From positions 48,928 to 112,927 of the forward strand of contig JAVTVY010025140.1 in the NCBI GenBank assembly GCA_036873755.1: DNA of 64,000 bases, given 5' to 3'. Of this stretch, positions 1 through 10,740 are shown one piece after another. The notes beneath the pieces are model-generated. The model worked only from the letters and a program-made list of their open reading frames with translations. It searched no databases and was not told the origin of the DNA. The translations under genes and the position numbers were made by a program. Source of the stretch: Hanleya hanleyi (Eukaryota; Mollusca; Polyplacophora; Lepidopleurida; Hanleyidae). Every line of letters starts with the position of its first letter. The stretch's first letter is position 1.

Positions 1-149
1 TTATAAGTTTCTGCAATAGCGTTTTGTGACGTTGATTAAAATCGTCACATTTAACACAGGATCGAACAATTGCTACTAGGCCAGATATGTACATGTATAC
101 GCCATATGTAGATCCCACTGGAATATTGCTGTCCATAAAGTGATAGTCT

Positions 150-1100
150 ACTATGTTGAATTGTAATCCTCTCTGTTTTCATAAAGTCAACGAGAGAGAA
201 GGCCCGCAAAATTGTTATAGAACTATAGGTCTAAATAAGATGTGCCGTTACGGCTATCTGTAGATTCCCTCAAATTCAGTGAAGCTGGATATATATCCTT
301 CGCCGCGTCATTTATATAGCGATCATCCACAGCGAAACGATTTTTAAAGCGCCTGTATATAGTCATATTCATAAGAGAACGGATATAGCTCAGCCAATAG
401 GGGTGCACACATAGTACCCATTTGAATACCTATATGGTGTTAATATATTATGTTGCCACACCTCACATAGATATTTTTAATGAGAAATTCAAGTAACTCT
501 ATAAACGAAGAAACATCCCATGAATGATATCCCTTGTGTGTAGTAGAGTTGAAGAATGCTTTATGGCTTCTGACATTAATATATCGTCAATCAGTTGTCT
601 TGAACACAGATAATATTAATGAACTTACACGGCCAATACGGTCCTGATGATGGATTCTAGTACATAAAGGCGAGAAATCCGATGTGGAAAAAATGTCTGT
701 ACGAGATTTCAGAAAAAGTAGCGCAATACCTTTTCTAAAATGCTTTTACCTCCTGAAGGGCCCTCGTTAACAGGATCGGAAGAAGCTTGGTGGTGCAGCT
801 TCTAGAACCAGCTATGAATCTGGCTTTGTATGGTGATTTATGCATTTTGGGAGTCCAGTATACTTTTGGTATGTCGTTATGATTAGTTGGAAGACAAATA
901 CCTCTTTCCTTCAAAAACGTTGCTTCCAGAGTAAATGTAGTTTGGGAGTAAGTGGACGTATTTGATGATGGTATATGCTTACACTCAATTCCTTAACCAG
1001 CACTTGATAATAGTAATATTTACATATGAATATTAAGATATTTTGAGCTTTGTATGCTGGTCCAAATCTATATGTGACCGTTTCGATCTGTTTAAATGTT
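150..1100 (-). pseudogene. Decayed reverse transcriptase fragment (Penelope-like?)
   Basis: The minus strand encodes a short stretch at 223-408 containing DDRYINDAAKDIYP followed by a TSYLDL end. This resembles the RT palm region in which RYxDD-type residues are followed by a YLDL block. The reading frame is lost on both sides. The same stretch recurs at 13430-14100 with matching phrases, which shows a dispersed element. The catalytic YIDD is degenerate (RYIND), so it is inactive. Penelope-like is a guess from the motif style; LINE or DIRS class cannot be excluded. Confidence 0.45.
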
Positions 1101-1132
1101 TTAACCATTGTCACATGAAATAATATAAAGCT

Positions 1133-1187
1133 TCATATAGCTGTGTGTATTCATATAGCTGTGTGTATTCATACAGCTGTGTGCGAA
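1133..1187. repeat. 21-bp tandem repeat
   Basis: Almost three copies of a unit reading TCATATAGCTGTGTGTAT, the last with one change (TCATACAGC). It is a short, AT-rich direct repeat with no coding content. Confidence 0.8.
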
Positions 1188-2818
1188 TCTAACGAATCGT
1201 TAGATTCTTGGTATTTGCTTTAGAATAGGTTAACCGGAAGACTATACTGTAAAGCCATGTGACTCTGTCAGTATGTCGGCACCTCTTCCCACTTCCCTTT
1301 ATATGTGTTGTAATTTTGAAATGTTTCATCTGTTCATATAATTTCCGTTCATTTGGTGATGAATTAATGGCTTGTCGAAAGCTTAGTCTTTCTCGTATCA
1401 ACAACGGGTTATGTGGCATGGATATAATTTTTCTTTCTGATGTTTTTTTTTATAAATACTGCTGTTTATACCAATGGGTATTCACCGCCCAGTCTTCAAA
1501 CAAGGATTGTTTTAATTGACGGGAATTTCTCACCGCACTCCCTAGGATATAATATTCGTGTCTTTCACGAGGATGCCTGGAGGACGAATTCATGACAAGG
1601 ATGAAAACGAATTGTTATATTAATTTCTGTAATTTCTGACCAATTAACCATATACTGATAGGCCTTGGTTTTATTTTTCTCGCCTGGATTCGCATAGTAA
1701 TTTGCCTCTGGGGCTCAGTCTTCTTATATCAGAATTTCTTCGTCCCGAAATTGATTAGGATCTAAAATACTGCCTGGGACCAATATTTATGTCAGTTTCT
1801 AAATAGTGATTACTACAGATGGCATCATTGGCCTGTCGACTGTTGTCCTTTGAGTACCTGATTTTTCTTTGCATTAAAATTTAATTATACACACCGAAGA
1901 TTTCTCTGCGTTTAAATGATTTTTCTTAACTGCAAAGGCGGAATGGCGTGAATTGCACAGGAGTCCAGGTAAAAATAATTTGCTAGAACATTTTGATATC
2001 GAATATGTATTGAACCGTATTTTTATTTTTTTTTATAAGTTTACTAAGCATGTCGGTCTAAACGTTCTTGGCGCCTGTTTTGTCTTTGACTGTGATACTC
2101 GACTAGCAATGAAGTTTACTAAACTCTACTTATACTTCTGATGGATATAACTCATTCGTTTGGATTATCTTTTGTTACGACCATATTGTCTGCCACTTTC
2201 TATCGCTTTTCCGGAGGGTAAGAACACTCACCTGGAAAACTTTAAAAATACTGGATGAAAAAAATGCTGGTATTCTCGTGTCACCGGCTCCACATTCAGC
2301 GGTACCATTTGCGGTACATTCAGCTTGATTCTGCCTACCGCAATTTGTTCTGCCTTTGAAAACCGTCGAACAAATGACACAAACGTATCGATTTCAAATA
2401 GATTTCGCTTCAGGGAAAAATTCAATCTTGAGCAGTATTCAAGCCCGGGGTGTTTGTGGGAGTATTCGGGAGAACTGTTTCAAATAAGTTGCGATTTCTT
2501 TTATCGTAGGTGTCAGAACCACAATCCACAAATAATTTTCGCAGCAAAAGTTGGAAATATTAGAGCAAAATCCAAACAGTCGTGTTTTCAAGTAATACGG
2601 TAGATGTCAACCGTTCCGTTGCTGCTGGCAAACATGATGTCCTTCCAGTGGAGTACATATACCAGCTATACCATCTTCACAGTCAGTATTTAGAACAAGT
2701 CTTTTAATGTATATTAATATGTATACAAGCTCGAGTTACCACTGTATATACATTTGAACACCATGAAGGTAATACGTATTGCCAAGGTATTGTAGTATAT
2801 TATTAGGCATTGTGAATG

Positions 2819-3000
2819 TTTCTGGAAGTTGACGTACCGTAAGCTTGTTTACGTACTATTATGTGGGTCAATCACTTAGAGCTTTCTGGAACACTATTGT
2901 AAATTGTATCTAGATCAGATGATGCGGCAATGCTGTGTATTCTAGAAGCTTCTTGATTGGTAGAATAATCTTGAATGCCTCATAGAGTATAAATAGCGCA
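2819..3000 (+). promoter_or_regulatory. Heat-shock-type promoter: three HSE modules plus TATA box
   Basis: Inverted nGAAn units, the binding pattern of heat-shock factor, occur three times. TTCTGGAA is at 2820-2827 and again at 2884-2891. A longer TTCTAGAAGCTTCTTGA lies at 2940-2956, giving three perfect 5-bp units and one partial. A canonical TATAAATAG follows at 2988-2996, then an initiator-like TCAGTCAGTCATTCAGC. The spacing matches inducible hsp promoters, but an LTR promoter with HSEs would look alike. Confidence 0.55.
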
Positions 3001-3017
3001 TCAGTCAGTCATTCAGC

Positions 3018-3197
3018 ATGGAATTCAAACTGACTTTTTATGTGGGTCTGTTATACTGTGTTACCATTGCCTGTGGCTGCGGACTGTTGGATTGTTTACT
3101 CCTGAGTATTGACTGTTGGCTGCTGCATGATCTACGCTATTTGTTGATGGCTATCGGATATTGGACATTTACTGGGACTGTGTGCAATTATTATTAA
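3018..3197 (+). CDS. Small hydrophobic 59-residue ORF behind the HSE promoter
   Basis: An ATG at 3018, about 22 bp after the TATA box, opens a 59-codon frame that ends TAA at 3195-3197. The product starts MEFKLTFYVGLLYCVTIACG, is Cys- and Leu-rich, and looks like a signal anchor followed by a second hydrophobic segment. No family was recognised. Its position directly under a strong promoter is the only argument for translation. It could instead be chance sequence in the leader of a transcript or in an LTR. A T-rich tract and an AATATA-type poly(A) context follow. Confidence 0.3.
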   Translation: MEFKLTFYVGLLYCVTIACGCGLLDCLLLSIDCWLLHDLRYLLMAIGYWTFTGTVCNYY

Positions 3198-4256
3198 TTA
3201 TTTTCCTTTTTTTTAGGAAAAAGTGCTTCCCTTTATTACCCCTGAAATATACATTATGAAACAGTGGTTGGTTCCAGTCTAGCACTCGTAGCAAATTTTC
3301 TACGTCACAAACTAAAACGTAATGCCTTTGTTGACGTCAGGATGATTTCATCATACTCAATTGTTGTGCAATGCACTTCACAATAGAACCTCCGACACAA
3401 CCGACTATTCAATATCATACGACGTTACCGTAATCAGAATCTGACGTCACGGGTCAGTAGTTACGTCTTCAATATCTTTTGTCACCGAACCCCGTATCAA
3501 TTCATACGCTCAATGGTCGATTACACGGCTTGAAATAGCCATATCACGACAAACGGGTTTGAAATAATTCACACAGGGGTTTGAAATAGTTTGTAACCTG
3601 TTGCTCTTGACTACCGATCAAAACGAGGCTACGGAAATTCATCTGTTACAGATTGCAAAAATGTCAAGTTCAGCTGAACGAAGGTTTGTCGCACTTTTAT
3701 GTCGACTTTGGGCTTTTTTAGCTTTCTTCCAATGATGATTGTCTTTCAATTCGGGAATATACGAGTGATATGAGAAAGAATCCATTATTTGGTGACAAAA
3801 TGGTTGTCTAGGTTTGAGTCCGGGTGCGCGGCTCAGGGTTGAAATTTCACAGGCAGGTCACAAAACCCCATCAACCCTTCCTCAAACCAAGGTAACTCAT
3901 ATTCCCCCCATATAAGTTTTATTGTTAAAAACTTCAATTTGATGTCATTTTTCGGAGAAAAAATATCAGCTTGTTGTTTACACTGCTTCTCTGTATGTTT
4001 TCATGCAAAGCGTATAGTGGGTATTTGGTAGAACATTTAACATTTTCATAATAGATCATTTTGTCCGGATTGCGGCTACACCCGGTGATATTGAATCAGG
4101 GTAATAAAGAAAAAATATTGATAAATCTAATTCTGCCAATACATGATTATCGGAACTGTATCCGAAGTAGGTTAATCTGTACAGGTACAACAGTTTGCAA
4201 CTATTTCGGAAACAAGTATTTACATTCGAACCAAATTTCACTGAAAATCACGGTAA

Positions 4257-5138
4257 CTACGGTAGTGAAAAGATAGCTGTATATAAACTTAAAATAAAGG
4301 TCCAATAATTCACTATCGTGCACACTTGCACGTTTTCAGCTTTGTTCACCTGATTTTTTTGGACTCGTTCAATTAATTTTTCCACTTTGTCCCTATCATA
4401 GGCATTATATCGCGTCAAGAATTTAGGATCAAAATTCACCAGTTCGTAATTTGTTATCTCGTCAGAACCGTTTAGCTGACGTTCCCACCGGGATGCAACC
4501 ATGTCCAAAACGCTTTCCTCGAGGTAGCTCTCTGCCATTCGGTCCGTTTCGGGGTAATAGAACTCCGGATGATGTGGTTCGTGTCGGTAGTGATGTTCTA
4601 AAGCAGATTGCCAGGCGGAATTTTTCCAGTCTACTCCGTGCACCCATCTCGCAGTATACCCAACTGCCTGCTCGAATGAATACTTACTCAAATCGTGTAG
4701 TTCAATTTGCTCCTTTGTAACGTGTGGGAAATATGACCCTAGTCTTTGAAATGACTTATTTAGGTATTCCTTGTGGGTATACACTTGTTGGAAATGCTCC
4801 TCCACTCCGTAATAATTCATCAACATTTGAGTGAAGGGAGACTGGTCGTCACGTGTTTCCAGTGCGAGTTGGGCCTCGTTTCTATCCTTCACCGACCAAT
4901 ATTCTTCAACCACTTTCAGGACGGTGTCACAAATGCCTTCTGATTGAAGGAAGTCCAGGACTTCTGAATGGAAACGTGGAGGAACGGTTTTCAACAACAA
5001 CCATACATCTTCATCCATGTTTGTTTCAATGTGTGGCACAGGCACAGGCTCTCCGTTTATATCTCCACGTATGCATACTTCCAAAGCAAGTGCGGCTTGC
5101 AGCAACCAGCCAATGTGGTTTGGCATGACAGAGGTCAA
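4257..5138 (-). CDS. DUF5662-like HD-fold protein, paralog 1
   Basis: An uninterrupted 293-codon frame. From residue 119 on it carries the pattern I associate with DUF5662, a putative metal-binding HD-like domain better known from bacteria and phages: YTHKEYL (H122), LHDLSKYS (H148, D149), ALEHHYRHEPHHPEF (H182, H183, H189, H190), then ESVLDMVASRWERQ and a TRYNAYDRDK tail. The biochemical role is unknown. The start at 5138 is supported because the paralog at 8528-9355 aligns from its own ATG (MT..NH.GWLL). The two proteins agree closely to about residue 272 and then diverge, so the last 20 codons of this frame may be intron read-through; no strong donor was seen. The gene is a tandem duplicate with shared upstream DNA. 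Confidence 0.7.
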   Translation of the reverse strand: MTSVMPNHIGWLLQAALALEVCIRGDINGEPVPVPHIETNMDEDVWLLLKTVPPRFHSEVLDFLQSEGICDTVLKVVEEYWSVKDRNEAQLALETRDDQSPFTQMLMNYYGVEEHFQQVYTHKEYLNKSFQRLGSYFPHVTKEQIELHDLSKYSFEQAVGYTARWVHGVDWKNSAWQSALEHHYRHEPHHPEFYYPETDRMAESYLEESVLDMVASRWERQLNGSDEITNYELVNFDPKFLTRYNAYDRDKVEKLIERVQKNQVNKAENVQVCTIVNYWTFILSLYTAIFSLP

Positions 5139-6520
5139 TGTGAGCTAAGATTAGCTGAGGATTTTTTGTCGTTCAACCAGTTGCCTGTGTGAATGATTCG
5201 CTTCGACCTACTTTCAGTTTCTCACTAGGCCTACTACCAATCTTCTCGTCGTGATAATTATGGCCCCCGTTGTAGGGAATTTATTCCTGTTGTACACTCG
5301 TCTCGCTCAACAATATGTTGGCGTTTGGAATATATAGATATGTAGGGCTACCCTCCTGACATACAACAGTCGGATGGGAGAGTCCGGAAGCTCTATCTGA
5401 CTCAAACACGAAAGTTTTCTTACACTACGAAACACTGGAGAGGAGAGAAGTTTGGGGCGATTGCTCCTGTAGGCTCTCAGTCCTTGATCTAATTGTTGGG
5501 GGCCCAGCCAGGCTATAAACGGGCGTCGATGAAGCACATCATGTGGAAAAAGATTCTTGTCTTCTGTTTTAACTTTAATGATTCAGCATAAACTTCACGC
5601 AGTCATTCTCTGTCCAATTCCGTATGCTCACCTTTCGTACAAGAATTTGTTAATCGGTATGTCTAGTAAATTCCCGCAGTTCAAGATGATCAGTTTATGT
5701 TCACTTTTTATAAGTCCATAATTTCACTGGAAAGAATCCAAGACTGTACGTTTCTTTTGTAGTGCGCACCGGGCTAAGTAGATGAGAGAGATTGCATCAA
5801 TATTTCAACCTGACTTGACATGTTAGCAAATAGAACAATGCCGATCACTTGACCATTTGCTGCTATTGGAAATCCCGTAAATTCACGTTGCTTCCTCTTA
5901 CGTGACTGATATACATTCGCCGCCTCACTGATACATGTAGTCAGTGGTCTCGTAGCCGAATTATTTCACGAACCTCTAAAAGTAACTGTTCCTAAATACT
6001 ACAGGATGGTTTCCGACTGGAGTTATTATACAGGGCAAGTGTCCCGGCCTAGTTATGAGATATAAATACAGAGAGACTAATAACAATGCATAAATACATG
6101 TGTACCGGTATATATGCTGTACAGTCCTAAGTATTACTATGGTATATCTAACTGTATGCATCAATGAAGTACATACTATAATTGTGTGTTGTTAGTTACT
6201 AATTGCTTCATAATCGGCAACCCAAATACCATAACTCAGTGTGTGTTGTCTTTCTTTATTGGAGTTATATTCGGCTCTATATCATTTGGTTTGAGCGTAT
6301 TTATCCCAGTGTTACACTTCCTACCGCCAGCAAAGAACCCGTCCTTCAGGCGAGGAATGGCTTATAATAATATGCAGATGTGCACCTTTGGAAGTAAGCC
6401 TATAGGATGTGAATTACTTCACGAACTCAGAATAGTCACCTTCTTTTCCGAATATACTGTATACAATATAGTTGATGAACAATGACTGATGGCCTATTAT
6501 ATGTCTCTTTTTAACAGAAC
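4260..6520 (-). repeat. Segmental duplication, unit 1 (DUF5662 gene plus upstream region)
   Basis: The gene and about 1.3 kb beyond its start resemble 8528-10740. Shared landmarks include CAACAATATGTTGGCG at 5309 and 9515, the stretch containing GAAACACTGGAGAGGAG near 5430 and its counterpart near 9640, and TAGTTACTAATTGCTTCATAA near 6195. The two units are about 4.2 kb apart in direct orientation and have diverged by many substitutions, so the duplication is old. The upstream part (5139-6520) holds no gene I can support. Confidence 0.75.
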
Positions 6521-7147
6521 TAATCTTATTGGAGTCATTTTCAACCTATATGCACAACCCTTCTAAAAGAGAATCATGGGAAAATTCAAAATGGCGGCCA
6601 TCTGGGGAAAAATGGGAACAAAAAGTATTTTATGTCACATCAGATGATAATTTACTATTCTATAACAATTTAACTCAATAACATCGAGCTAACCAGTGCA
6701 ATAATTACAAGGTTTATCACGGTTATGTGAAATGTATATGTGTCAAGTGCAGGTGTTCATTAGGAGATTCCATTTCACAAGTCGGATGAGAAAAGGGACG
6801 TCTGCTTTCAAACAAGTAGCAATCGAATAAATTGTAAGATGAAATTTCTTTCTCAAGTTTAACTGTTTTTCCATCGGGAAATTGATTAACAAAGCGACAT
6901 AAATAGGCATATATCCACGTAATTTTCCAACAGCTGCCTCATCTGACAAAATCACTCCCCATTTGAGAGACCACATAAACTCGTCCACTGACTTTGGCAC
7001 GATGCCAACCAAGACGGGAGCATCGTCCCAACATCAATGGACGAGTTTTTTTTCAGAAAAAGGGAGAAAGGTTGTCAAAGTTTAAATATGTTTTCAACCT
7101 TTCATTGTAATCTTTGCTGATAATCAATTTGAGTAGTGCAACAGAAT

Positions 7148-7302
7148 AGAAATAATGTTTTCATAGGCGTGCTAAATCGTTATTTTACGCACGGTTAGTG
7201 CGGGAAAGTTTATCAATTTTGGAGCGCAGGCTTCACCCTTGCTTTCCCACACTAACCGTGCGTAAAATAACGATTTAGCACGCCTATGAAAACATTATTT
7301 CT
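7148..7302. repeat. Near-perfect 61-bp inverted repeat, 33-nt loop
   Basis: The left arm 7148-7208 is the reverse complement of 7242-7302 with one mismatch seen (position 7201). The arms contain ATAGGCGTGCTAAATCG and GCACGGTTAGTG. As RNA it would form a long hairpin, as DNA a cruciform. It may be a foldback or MITE remnant. Confidence 0.9.
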
Positions 7303-7507
7303 TAAATTTGTCATGCAGTTTTTGCAAAGAAATTTGAACAAATAAAAAATTCGAAAATTCAGCCGAAAATGCCCTTTTGGGAAAATGGCGTCTCCATAAC
7401 GTCATCATTGCGACCATCTAAGATATTTTAGAGTTTCTGGTAGGGTACGATGTTGTGAGTTTCAGTTCCCTCGTCTCGAGTTAATAAAAATATTGGTGGA
7501 AAATCAG

Positions 7508-7542
7508 CCCCCCCCCCCGCCCCCGCCCCCGCCCCCGCCCCC
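7508..7542. repeat. C-rich simple repeat
   Basis: A run of C followed by repeats of CCCCCG. It is low-complexity DNA with no other signal. Confidence 0.9.
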
Positions 7543-7837
7543 AGGTTGCGGTACATCCCAAAATCAAGTCAGATGGGGTTAAGAACAAAACCTAATTAAA
7601 TACGGAGAGGATAAATCCCGATGCACGCGACCAGAGAATGAAATGCAAAGTAAATATCACGTAAACCAATTATATCTAGTCATAGCTTGACTATTAAACT
7701 GAACTTTTGGCCGCTACATGGGGATGTCCATTTTATTTTTGATACATTCAAGAGTAATACCGCCAACTATTAAGGTTGGCTATATATATATTCTACAAAA
7801 CCTTCGCAGGGACCTATTGCCCTCCAATGACAAATAT

Positions 7838-7980
7838 GTCAACTACGTTACCGTCAACTACGTTACTATTTGGTAACGTAGTTGACATTTTGGTAACAGA
7901 GTTTGACATTTTGCTAACGGAGTAGACAGAATTGTTGTCAACCACCTCACACTGTTACCTTTTTGTCAACCACGTTACTA
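7838..7980. repeat. Interspersed GTCAACTACGTTAC motifs in both orientations
   Basis: GTCAACTACGTTAC occurs twice near 7838-7865 and its reverse complement GTAACGTAGTTGAC near 7873-7886. Degenerate copies follow up to about 7975, and one more sits near 8257. The direct and inverted copies can pair into small hairpins. No gene is present between 6520 and 8500. Confidence 0.6.
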
Positions 7981-8527
7981 TATTTTTCGAAGATGATTGT
8001 TTTAAACTTTCGTCTTCCACACTACAATCAAACAACTTGTTTCGCAAATAACTCCATTAATTTGATTTAATGTCGATTTGCTGTATATCAGACATTGGAT
8101 GTTACATACAATGTGAGCAGATAAACAACAACTGTGCGAAAACTCGTCTTTATCCATATTTTCAATAAACATGAGGACAGAAATACAACCATTTGTCGTG
8201 AATCTTTTTCTTTATTACTGTTGGTAACTGTACAAGCTGGTCTCTTCAGTGCCCGTAACGTAGTTGACACAACTATGCTGATCAAGAATTATCGTTGTTA
8301 CAAATATAATTTATAGACACAGCTCTTAAATGTCCCCATGGTCTTATGTTATTCTGAAATCTAGGTAACTACAAACACTCAACATGTGCAACAAAAAAGA
8401 CAAATTATTTTGGAAAATTTTCCCATCCAAAATATATCCTAATGGTAAAATGACTCAGCTGTATATATATTTAAAACAAATGCCCAATAATTCACTTCAG
8501 ATCATACGTTCATAATAGGTAAATATC

Positions 8528-9355
8528 TCACCATTTCGCTTTTGGATAGCTTTTAGTTTTGTTCTCCTTATGTTTTTGTACACGTTCAATTAATTTTTCC
8601 ACTTTCTCTCTATCATAGGCAGAATATCTCGTCAAGAATTTAGGATCAAAATTAACCAGTTCGAAATTTGTTACATCGTCAGAACCGTCGAGCTGGCGCT
8701 CCCAACGTGATGCAACCATGTCCAAGACGCTTTCCTCTAGGTAGTTTTCTGCCATTCGGTCCGTTTCGGAGTAAAAGAACTCCGGGTGATGCGGTTCGTT
8801 TCGGTAGTGATGTTGTAAAGCAGTTTGCCAGACGGCATTTTCCCACTCTACTCCATGTACCCACTTCGCAGTATACCCAACCGCCTGCTCGAATGAGTAT
8901 TTACTCAAATCGTGTAGGTCAATTTGCTCCTCTGTAACGTGGGGGAAATATAACTCTAATCTCTGAAAAGACTTCTTTATGTATTCCTTATGCGTGTACA
9001 CTTGTTGGAAATGGGCCTCCGCTCCGTAATAATTCATCAACATTTGATATAAAGGAGACTGGTGGTCACGTGTTTCCAGTGCAATTTTGGCTTCGTTTCT
9101 GTCCTCCTCCGACCAATATTCAAAAATCACTTTCAGGACTGTATCACAAACGCCTTCCGATTTAAGGAAGTCCAGGACTTCTGAATGGAAACGTTGAGGA
9201 ACAGTTTTCAGCAGCAACCATGCGTCTTCATCCATGTCTATTCCAATATTTGTCGCAGGTCTATGTAACTTTTTTAGATTTTTTGTTCTGACCATTTCTG
9301 AACATTTTTTCAACCGCAACAACCAACCAACGTGGTTTCGTGTGGCAGGGGTCAA
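8528..9355 (-). CDS. DUF5662-like HD-fold protein, paralog 2
   Basis: A 275-codon frame collinear with the gene at 4257-5138 and keeping all the putative metal ligands: H122 (YTHKEYI), H148-D149 (LHDLSKYS), H182-H183 and H189-H190 (HHYRNEPHHPEF). The N-terminal 40 residues are the most divergent part. The frame ends KSYPKAKW and a TGA. The bases at that point on the coding strand, AAATGGTGAGATAT, make a good splice donor, so the real protein may continue in another exon. Both paralogs keep open frames despite clear DNA divergence, which suggests selection. The function is not known. Confidence 0.7.
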   Translation of the reverse strand: MTPATRNHVGWLLRLKKCSEMVRTKNLKKLHRPATNIGIDMDEDAWLLLKTVPQRFHSEVLDFLKSEGVCDTVLKVIFEYWSEEDRNEAKIALETRDHQSPLYQMLMNYYGAEAHFQQVYTHKEYIKKSFQRLELYFPHVTEEQIDLHDLSKYSFEQAVGYTAKWVHGVEWENAVWQTALQHHYRNEPHHPEFFYSETDRMAENYLEESVLDMVASRWERQLDGSDDVTNFELVNFDPKFLTRYSAYDREKVEKLIERVQKHKENKTKSYPKAKW

Positions 9356-10740
9356 TTTAGGCTTATATTAGCTCTCCCTGGGGGGGGGCTTTTTTCTCGT
9401 TCAGCCATTTGTCTGCGTGAATGAATCGCTTCAACCTAGCTCCAGTTTCCCACAACTGCCAATCTGCTCAGTTTTTACTGAATGTTCATTCCTGTTGTAA
9501 ACACGGCTCACCTAACAATATGTTGGCGATTGGCATGTATACATAGGTGGGCATACCGGCTTGACATACGCTCACTCAGATTGGGAGGGTCTATGTGCTC
9601 TTCATCTGACTCAAACATGAAAGTTTTCTTACGCCACAAAACACTGGAGAGGAGTGAAGATCCGGCGACTTCACCTGTGGGATTTCAACCCTGCTCTTCT
9701 CGTTGTTGCTGTTGTTGTTGCTAGACTACAAATTTACTACGTTTATCAAGCACATCATATGAAACATGCTTCTTGCCTTATTTTAACGTCTGTTTTTTTT
9801 CTAAATTCAGCATAGACTTCACGCACTTAGATCATTCTCGCTCCAATTCCATAGGCTCATGCAATACCTTTCGTATGAGAGTGTGTTCATCGGCAGGTCT
9901 GGTAAAATCCGCGCAGTTCACGACTTGCAGCCTATTATGTTAAGTTTTTCTACGCCCCTTACTTCACTGGGCCGAAGCCAAGACTGCACTTTACATGCAC
10001 CGGGCTAAGGAGAAGACAGAGGTTGAATAAATATTGACTGATCCTTTCAACCCGGGTTATATTATCAAACAAGTTGTCGGTCACAAAATAATATCGTAGT
10101 AGTCCTAGTTATTCACCTCGCATATATATGTATTCATTGGTCTCGTAGCCGATAATATTTCGTAAACCTCTAGCAGTAACTGTTCCTAAATACTACAGGG
10201 CGGTTTCCGAAAAGGTTATTACAAGTGCAAAGTGCCCGGCCTAGATTTAAGGTGAATAATTACACAGAGAAATTTATAGCAATGCATAAATACATATTTG
10301 TATACTGTTTAGTCCTGAAGGCCAGGTGTTATATGGTATGTCTATTTATGGTGTTACATGGTATGTCTATTTATGTATGAATAGAGTATGTGTGTTATTA
10401 GTTACTAAGGGGGATACTAATTGCTTCATAATGGACAAATGCGATAGTGTGTCAAAATTTCTTTATTGACCTATTTTGTCTCTATATCAATTGGTTTGTG
10501 GGTATTTATACCAGTGTTACACTTCGATCCTATCGCCAGCCAAGATCCCGTCCTTCAGGTGGGAAATGGCGCAGTAATAATATGCAGGTCTGCGCCTTAG
10601 TAAGTAAGCCTATATATGCGATGTGCATTACTTCACGAACTCTCTTTCTTTTCCACATATATTTTCTCTATATAACATAATTTATGAAGAATGACTGATG
10701 GGGTATTATAAGGATGTCTTTATGGAATAGAACAACGAGG
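8528..10740 (-). repeat. Segmental duplication, unit 2
   Basis: Direct repeat partner of 4260-6520. The upstream part (9356-10740) shows the same order of blocks, ending with a TAGTTACTAA...TACTAATTGCTTCATAA block near 10396. It contains a short GTT-rich microsatellite at 9701-9720 and no supported gene. Confidence 0.7.

Noticed and set aside
4451..4720. Plus-strand frame of 89 codons (and its equivalent at 8668-8937)
   Set aside because: It is antisense to the DUF5662-like genes and open only because of their codon composition.
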